Of a stretch of 64,000 nucleotides of DNA, positions 58,627 to 64,000 are shown in pieces. The notes beneath the pieces were generated by a model, which saw only the letters and a program-made list of their open reading frames with translations, ran no database searches and was not told the origin of the DNA. Positions within the stretch are counted from its first letter, which is position 1. Each line of letters begins with the position of its first letter. The position numbers and the translations under genes are program-made. The DNA comes from Mytilus galloprovincialis (lineage: Eukaryota; Mollusca; Bivalvia; Mytilida; Mytilidae). The DNA lies in contig NC_134851.1 of NCBI RefSeq assembly GCF_965363235.1, forward strand, positions 26,838,847 to 26,902,846, read 5' to 3'.

Positions 58627-58936
58627 AGATCAAAATAGTTAAAAAGCCAAATAAATACAAAGTTGAAGAGCATTGAGGATCAAAAATTCCTAAAATTTGT
58701 GCCAAATATGGCTAAGGTAATCTACTCCTGGGGTAAGAAAATCCCTAGTTTTTCAAAAAATTCAAAGTTTTGTAAACAGAAAATTTATAAAATGACCATA
58801 TAATTGATATTCATGTTAACACCGAAGTGCTGACTACTGGGCTGGTGATACCCTCGGGGACGAAACGTCCACTAGCAGTGGCATCGACCCAGTGGTGTTA
58901 ATAGTTATCAAAAGTACCAGGATTATATAATTTTAT

Positions 58937-58982
58937 ACGCCAGACGCGCGTTTCGTCTACATAAGACTCATCGGTGACGCTC
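58937..58982 (-). ncRNA. Hammerhead ribozyme, array unit 2
   Basis: All stems and the GAAA box are intact. The first core box reads CCGAUGA instead of CUGAUGA (U4 position), shared with units 3 and 4. Activity likely reduced. Confidence 0.75.
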
Positions 58983-59292
58983 AGATCAAAATAGTTAAAA
59001 AGCCAAATAAATACAAAGTTGAAGAGCATTGAGGATAAAAAATTCCAAAAAGTTGTGCCAAATATGGCTAAGGTTATCTACTCCTGGGGTAAGAAAATCC
59101 TTAGTTTTTCAAAAAATTCAAAGTTTTGTAAACAGAAAATTTATAAAATGACCATATAATTGATATTCATGTTAACACCGAAGTGCTGACTACTGGGCTG
59201 GTGATACCCTCGGGGACGAAACGTCCACCAGCAGTGGCATCGACCCAGTGGTGTAAATAGTTATCAAAAGTACCAGGATTATATAATTTTAT

Positions 59293-59338
59293 ACGCCAGA
59301 CGCGCGTTTCGTCTACATAAGACTCATCGGTGACGCTC
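59293..59338 (-). ncRNA. Hammerhead ribozyme, array unit 3
   Basis: Same sequence as unit 2: intact stems and GAAA, CCGAUGA variant of the first core box, GUC cleavage triplet. Confidence 0.75.
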
Positions 59339-59648
59339 AGATCAAAATAGTTAAAAAGCCAAATAAATACAAAGTTGAAGAGCATTGAGGATAAAAAATT
59401 CCAAAAAGTTGTGCCAAATATGGCTAAGGTTATCTACTCCTGGGGTAAGAAAATCCTTAGTTTTTCAAAAAATTCAAAGTTTTGTAAACAGAAAATTTAT
59501 AAAATGACCATATAATTGATATTCATGTTAACACCGAAGTGCTGACTACTGGGCTGGTGATACCCTCGGGGACGAAACGTCCACCAGCAGTGGCATCGAC
59601 CCAGTGGTGTAAATAGTTATCAAAAGTACCAGGATTATATAATTTTAT

Positions 59649-59694
59649 ACGCCAGACGCGCGTTTCGTCTACATAAGACTCATCGGTGACGCTC
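59649..59694 (-). ncRNA. Hammerhead ribozyme, array unit 4
   Basis: Same as units 2 and 3, including the CCGAUGA variant. Confidence 0.75.
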
Positions 59695-60002
59695 AGATCA
59701 AAATAGTTAAAAAGCCAAATAAATACAAAGTTGAAGAGCATTGAGGATAAAAAATTCCAAAAAGTTGTGCCAAATATGGCTAAGGTTATCTACTCCTGGG
59801 GTAAGAAAATCCTTAGTTTTTCAAAAAATTCAAAGTTTTGTAAACAGAAAATTTATAAAATGACCATATAATTGATATTCATGTCAACACCGAAGTGCTG
59901 ACTACTGGGCTGGTGATACCCTCGGGGACGAAACGTCCACCAGCAGTGGCATCGACCCAGTGGTGTAAATAGTTATCAAAAGTACCAGGATTATAATTTT
60001 AT

Positions 60003-60048
60003 ACGCCAGACGCGCGTTTCGTATACATAAGACTCATCAGTGACGCTC
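60003..60048 (-). ncRNA. Hammerhead ribozyme, array unit 5
   Basis: Both core boxes (CUGAUGA, GAAA) and the GUC cleavage site match consensus. Stem II has one mismatch (GUCU against AUAC). It is the most likely of the five to retain activity. Confidence 0.78.
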
Positions 60049-60394
60049 AGATCAAAATAGTTAAAAAGCCAAATAAATACAAAGTTGAAGAGCATTGAGG
60101 ATCAAAAATTCCTAAAAGTTGTGCCCAATATGGCTAAGATAATCTACTCCTGGGGTAAGAAAATCCTTAGTTTTTCGAAAAATTCAAAGTTTTGTACTAT
60201 TAGTTTACCATTTTTATAATGTTTGACTAGTCGAAAGGCAAATATTTTCCTTAAACCATGTATACAATTGCCTCAAACGTTTCTTTGTCACAAATTATCT
60301 GATTTAGATGTTCTTCAATTTTGTTTGTTGGTTCTTTCAAATGTTTAAATACGAAAGCCACTAAAGAAACCCACGTATGTACATAAGTTAGAAT

Positions 60395-60580
60395 AAAAAA
60401 GAAGATGTGGTATGATTGCCAATATGACAACTGTCCACAAGAGACCAAAATAACACAGACATTAACAACTATAGGTCACCGTACGGCCTTTAACAAAGAG
60501 CAAAACCCATACCGAATAGTCAGCTATAAAAGGTCCTGATATAACAATGTAAAACATTTCAAACGGGAAAACCGTCTTTG
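60395..60580 (+). repeat. Interspersed mussel repeat M1
   Basis: gaagatgtggtatgattgcc, aactataggtcaccgtacgg, ccgaatagtcagctataaaa. It is close to the 23545 copy and relatively young. Confidence 0.75.
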
Positions 60581-61375
60581 CTGAGTTTAAATCATTCAAT
60601 TTTGCGGACAGATGCTCATTACGAATATTGTGTTTAGTGATGGTCGAGGACAAATATAAAAAAACAAAAATCTGATTAAAAAAAAAACAAGCGAATACAC
60701 TAAAAGTAGTATATAAAACTTTTTGCAAGTATTAAAAGCTTTGAAGGATGGAGATTATTCCATAATTTGAAGAAAAATCCCATTTTCAACAGCAAATTTT
60801 GAATTAACGATCTCTTTATTTTTATGTCTTTACACAATTGTTGGGAACTGAGCCTGTGATACACAAGCAAACCTGCAGTAAACCTGTAGAGTTATCGACC
60901 AAGCTGAAGCAAGAATATCAACAGTTTAAATATTACTGCACCAGATATGCTTTTTTACCTTTTTTGTCTTTTCAATGGAAATCGATAACAAATATTTGCA
61001 AATCTGAAAAAAAGAGCTAATACATGTTATAAACCAGACAAAGACATCAAGTATAACAAATGTGTGAACGGGATACGAGTTTTTTATTGGGAGAAATACT
61101 AGAACTCCTTAAATAAAATAATAAATAGGCATCACAGAGATTGTATTAAAACGCAAAGAACACATTGAGTCGTTTTTAAATGTCTGGAAAAAGATTCTAG
61201 GTTTCTTTGTTTTAGTTGTCAATGTTAATTCTTGTGCTTTTTTATCTTCAATTTTGATTTTCAAAAATGAAAGCCAAGACTTTTACCGGCTGTTTTTACC
61301 GGAAGTATTCTTGATTTTTCTTTGTTCTAAAGTCACAAATCGATTCAGTGTAAACAAATCCGGGTTACAAACTGA
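60581..61375. other. Non-coding stretch, nothing recognised
   Basis: Short frames at 60462-60728 (minus) and 60838-61020 (plus) have no domain resemblance and no supporting splice context. The first overlaps the M1 repeat. Confidence 0.4.
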
Positions 61376-61379
61376 AATC

Positions 61380-61535
61380 GAGGGAAACACATTAAGTATA
61401 TGATTAAAACGAAGAACCAATAGGAAAACTAAAGTGTAACAAAAACGAACGTCAGCATACAAAGAAACGATCTAATTGATAACTGACACCTGTCATATTC
61501 CTGACTTAGTACAGGACATTTAAAACTTTATAATA
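61380..61535 (+). repeat. Mussel repeat family M4 fragment
   Basis: aaacgaacgtcagcatacaa, attgataactgacacctgtc and atattcctgacttagtacag resemble the block at 62575-62670 (aattgataacaactgtcatg, ttcccgacttgataaaagca). Confidence 0.4.
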
Positions 61536-61844
61536 TTTTTTTGATCATGGTAGGTAAGATTCCGTTTCATTTATGTAGCGACTAATTGCTACAGGCATTG
61601 GATCAACTATAATACTTTATAAATGTCGTCATTTTTAAAAACGACCACTAGTTTAAAACATTTTTCTATAAAATAAAATTGAGAATAAAAATTGAGAATA
61701 GTTGAAAGGAACAACAACCCGACCAATGAGCCTGAAACAACCTAAAATCACCAACGGGTCTTATGTACGGCGTGAAAATGACACTTGCCCCTTAACAAAA
61801 ATGTGGACTAGTTTAGTGAAAATAGACGTCACATTTCACTCCGA

Positions 61845-61960
61845 ATCAAATACTGTGGATTCATTATTATTCGTTGGATACCAATTTTCGTGGTTTTCGT
61901 GGGTAAAGTTGAACCACGAATTCAAATGTCCAACTAATAGCATATTTTCAATAGGCTTTA
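61845..61960. repeat. Short bivalve interspersed repeat
   Basis: tgtggattcattattattcg, ttggataccaattttcgtgg and gtgggtaaagttgaaccacg form a conserved short repeat I recognise from bivalve DNA. The 87-codon frame at 61702-61965 is explained by it. Only one copy in this window. Confidence 0.4.
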
Positions 61961-61999
61961 TATAGAATATGGACAGACGAAAATATGAGGGTACAAATG

Positions 62000-62290
62000 T
62001 ATATAATACCTGTTCAAATTATGATTAAGAGTGGCGAAACATACAAAGAGACATTCAAACGCATAAGTCGAAAATAAACTGACAATGTCATCGCTAAAAA
62101 GGAAAAGAAACAACAAGACCAAAAATGGTATATAAAACACTACAGGAAACAACTTATACACTGAGCAACACGAACCCAATAGAACAGCGGGTGTTCTCAA
62201 ATGCTATGGAAGGGTAAGCAGATCTGTCTCTACATGTGGCTTCATTTGTGTTGCTCATTTTAGTACAAATCCTGCAATAAGACTTATTCG
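62000..62290 (-). mobile_element. 3' fragment of fossil reverse-transcriptase element family, minus strand
   Basis: acattcaaacgcataagtcg, aaaataaactgacaatgtca, ctgagcaacacgaacccaat and gggtaagcagatc are the reverse complement of the tail seen at 41010-41230 and 47340-47570. Broken fragment. Confidence 0.5.
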
Positions 62291-62539
62291 ATAGGAAACA
62301 TTCGGGGAAAGGATAGATTAATTCATCGAAGGTCGACTTTTCCTGAGAGAGTCGAAACCTTAGTTTTTGAAAGTTTCAAAGTTTATCAATGGACGATTTT
62401 AGAAAGATATATTATGCAACATCTCTGCACCCTAGTAGTGATTTTTGTTTAGCTGATGACGCCCACAGGGTCAGATAGTCTATAAGCAGAGGTAACCATA
62501 AAATGCTGTAAAAAGGAAGAAAAAAAACACGTTTGAAAA

Positions 62540-62900
62540 AATAAAAATAACAAAAATACGTAACTCCGAGGAAAATTCAAACCGGAAATTTCCTAACCAA
62601 ATGGCAAAAATCAAAAGCTAAAACATTTCAAACGAATTGATAACAACTGTCATGTTCCCGACTTGATAAAAGCATTCTCTTATGTAGAAAATGTTTGATT
62701 AAATCTGGTTTAATAGCTAGGTCAACCACTCACTTGTATGACAGTCGCATATAATTTCATTATATTGACAACAATGTTTAAACAAAACAAACAAACATAC
62801 TAAGTAAAAATGTCAAACATAGAGGTACATCCGTCAACATTAAGTTATAGGTATAATCTATATCAGTATGATAACAAGCAAACACATCAACATGAAAAAC
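62540..62900 (+). repeat. Mussel repeat family M4, longer copy
   Basis: gtaactccgaggaaaattca, ttgataacaactgtcatgtt, gtagaaaatgtttgattaaa, cactcacttgtatgacagtc and attgacaacaatgtttaaac are in order. Shorter copies lie at 61380, 55925 and, on the minus strand, 63725-63830. Confidence 0.5.
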
Positions 62901-63132
62901 AAAAATGCAAACAGACAAAGCACATTAGCATAAACGAAAGAATACACATTTGTTGACCATCGCATAAAAAACACGAATAATACAATGACGGGATGTATAA
63001 AGGCAGAGCCACGTCAAATATATATTATCGAAATAAAACTTAACAGTTAAAGTTATGATTAACAAAGAAAAATGAAAGAATTCAATTACACGTTATTAAC
63101 TTAAGATGATTAACAACATCAGTACCTATAAT

Positions 63133-63295
63133 CTATACGTTAAGATCATTGTGTATTATACATGAAGTTAATTCGGAATATTTATCAACAAAGTCTTGAT
63201 ACATGTTTCTTTCGGTGAACCTTTTCCGAAAAAGGACGAGACGTTCTTTGGCATATCCCTGGTTCATAACTTTCTGCTCAGACACTGTTGACGTT
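63133..63295 (-). mobile_element. Fossil reverse-transcriptase C-terminal fragment
   Basis: The minus-strand translation includes KVMNQGYAKERLVLFRKRF and QDFVDKYSEL, resembling the C-terminal end of retroelement reverse transcriptases of the type seen at 40810. It sits directly next to a hammerhead-bearing repeat (63300-63710), an arrangement compatible with a Penelope-like element. Fragmentary and old, class uncertain. Confidence 0.35.
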
Positions 63296-63299
63296 TTAC

Positions 63300-63715
63300 A
63301 AAGTATGAGTAGCAGCTTAAAGCTTAGAGCTGTATAAAAAATTGTTAAGGCCAAATAAAGTACGAAGTTGAGGAGCATTAAAGACCAAAAATTCCAAAAA
63401 GTTTTGCCAAACACTAGTACAGCTAAGGTAATATATTTCTGAGGTAGAAAAGCCTTAGTATTTCATATATTCAAAGTTTTGTTAACAGTTGATTTATAAT
63501 TATGAACATATCAATGATATTTCAAGTCAACACAGAAGTGATGACTACAGTGTTGGTGATACCCTCGAGGAATTAAAACTCCACCAGCAGTGGCATCGAC
63601 CCAGTGGTTGTGAATAAACTCATCATAGATACCAGGATTGAAATTTTATATTTACACTAGACGCGCGTTTCGTCTACAAATGACTCATCAGTGACGCTCG
63701 AATAAAAAAATGTTA
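63300..63715 (-). repeat. Solo diverged retrozyme-family unit
   Basis: Follows the 356-bp unit in order (gttaaggccaaataaagtac, gaggagcattaaagaccaaa, gataccctcgaggaattaaa, gcagtggcatcgacccagtg, ataccaggattgaaatttta), with many substitutions, ending in the hammerhead at 63654-63699. Confidence 0.7.
63654..63699 (-). ncRNA. Hammerhead ribozyme with intact core, solo unit
   Basis: CUGAUGA, stem II GUC-AUUUGUA-GAC, GAAA and the GUC cleavage site are all consensus. Stem I is weakened because the strand after the cleavage site reads UAGUGU instead of UGGCGU. It may be weakly active. Confidence 0.7.
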
Positions 63716-63724
63716 AACAGTTTG

Positions 63725-63830
63725 AGCTTTTAATTTTGCCATTTGATTAGGGACTTTCCGTTTTGAATTTTCCTCGGAGTTCAGTTTTTTTTGTGTTTTT
63801 ACTTTTTCCTATATTCGCTTTCTTTGAACT
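63725..63830 (-). repeat. Mussel repeat family M4, minus-strand fragment
   Basis: gcttttaattttgccatttg, ggactttccgttttgaattt and cctcggagttcag are the reverse complement of the block at 62565-62625 (ctccgaggaaaattcaaacc). Confidence 0.55.
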
Positions 63831-64000
63831 TTGTGAATATACGTCTTGACAATCATAACACATATTGGAATCTTATGAAATTAAAAACATTTTTGCTTTG
63901 CTAAATAAATTGTATGATAATATATTTAGAATGCGACTAAAAATGATATAAAATTTGACAGAAGTTTGCATTGTAATAGGTCCCTTAATAAAAACCAAAG

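Larger units (their letters stand above)
58559..60192 (-). repeat. Retrozyme tandem array, 356-bp unit, ~4.6 copies, each with a hammerhead
   Basis: The phrase taccaggattata recurs at 58561, 58915, 59271, 59627 and 59983 (spacing 354, 356, 356, 356). The fifth copy is truncated. On the minus strand every unit contains a hammerhead ribozyme with short palindromic stem III. Other landmarks per unit are ataccctcggggacgaaacg and gcagtggcatcgacccagtg. Transcripts of such arrays are known in other metazoans to self-cleave into unit-length RNAs that circularise. Units 2-4 are nearly identical, while the outer units 1 and 5 differ more. No protein is encoded, and the minus-strand frames at 59167 and 59523 are artefacts of the repeat. 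Confidence 0.85.
58508..60243. mobile_element. Retrozyme insertion bounded by 51-bp direct repeats
   Basis: The array at 58559-60192 is flanked by tgtactattagtttaccatt ... cgaaaggcaaat at 58508-58558 and again at 60193-60243, with one mismatch over 51 bp. This looks like an unusually long target-site duplication, or the residue of a recombination event. Penelope-type retroelements, the presumed mobilisers of metazoan retrozymes, are known for variable-length target duplications. Confidence 0.6.

Noticed and set aside
59167-59741. Two identical 72-codon minus-strand open frames
   Set aside because: They are an artefact of the 356-bp non-coding retrozyme unit. The frame is not kept in units 1 and 5.
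58559-60192. Regularly spaced repeats as a CRISPR array
   Set aside because: Units are 356 bp with no short repeat/spacer alternation, and the sequence is eukaryotic. The hammerhead retrozyme explanation fits fully.
1-64000. tRNA, rRNA or snRNA genes
   Set aside because: No cloverleaf, rRNA core or snRNA promoter pattern was recognised by eye on either strand. A covariance scan would be needed to exclude diverged copies.

Overview
The window looks like nuclear DNA of a marine bivalve, most likely a Mytilus-type mussel. The evidence is AT-rich sequence with long introns, several interspersed repeat families I recognise from mussel genomes, a hammerhead-ribozyme tandem repeat of the bivalve retrozyme type, and a cluster of C1q-domain genes, a family hugely expanded in mussels. 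No database search was possible, so the species is inferred.

Layout. (1) 1-19427 is a satellite of ten full units plus one partial unit of about 1.79 kb, nearly identical and cut off by the left window edge. Each unit carries a 20-bp perfect palindrome, three related X-box-like motifs, a CACGTG box and a TATAAATAG box. (2) 19428-26170 is mostly non-coding: old tandem repeats, a small TTAA-flanked MITE nested inside one of them, and one candidate minus-strand exon near 25.4 kb. (3) 26251-32827 is C1q gene 1 (three exons, 245 aa, secreted). (4) 36630-44174 is C1q gene 2. It has a membrane-anchor first exon, a coiled-coil exon interrupted by an 839-bp Harbinger-type element, a recently duplicated 37-residue exon and a C1q exon. 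(5) 48645-50401 holds the signal peptide and coiled-coil exons of C1q gene 3. A decayed C1q exon follows at 54867-55229 and an intact one at 57443-57810. A separate signal-peptide exon with its own TATA box at 56752 may own that last C1q exon (gene 4). (6) 58172-60243 contains hammerhead-ribozyme repeats, including a five-unit retrozyme array bounded by 51-bp direct repeats. (7) 60244-64000 is repeat-rich, with one more hammerhead copy.

The C1q genes share one architecture: signal peptide or membrane anchor, short coiled-coil exons, then a single terminal C1q exon. Every coding intron I placed is phase 1, so exons can be duplicated or dropped without frame loss, and this has happened in genes 2 and 3. 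Homologous sequence downstream of genes 1 and 2 shows that they arose by segmental duplication. The products are probably secreted or surface-bound lectin-like recognition proteins that trimerise through the coiled coils.

The most unusual items are the retrozyme array, in which each unit deviates from the catalytic consensus in one place, the transposon sitting inside a C1q coding exon, the mix of dead and live C1q exons at 54.8-57.8 kb, and the palindrome-studded satellite.
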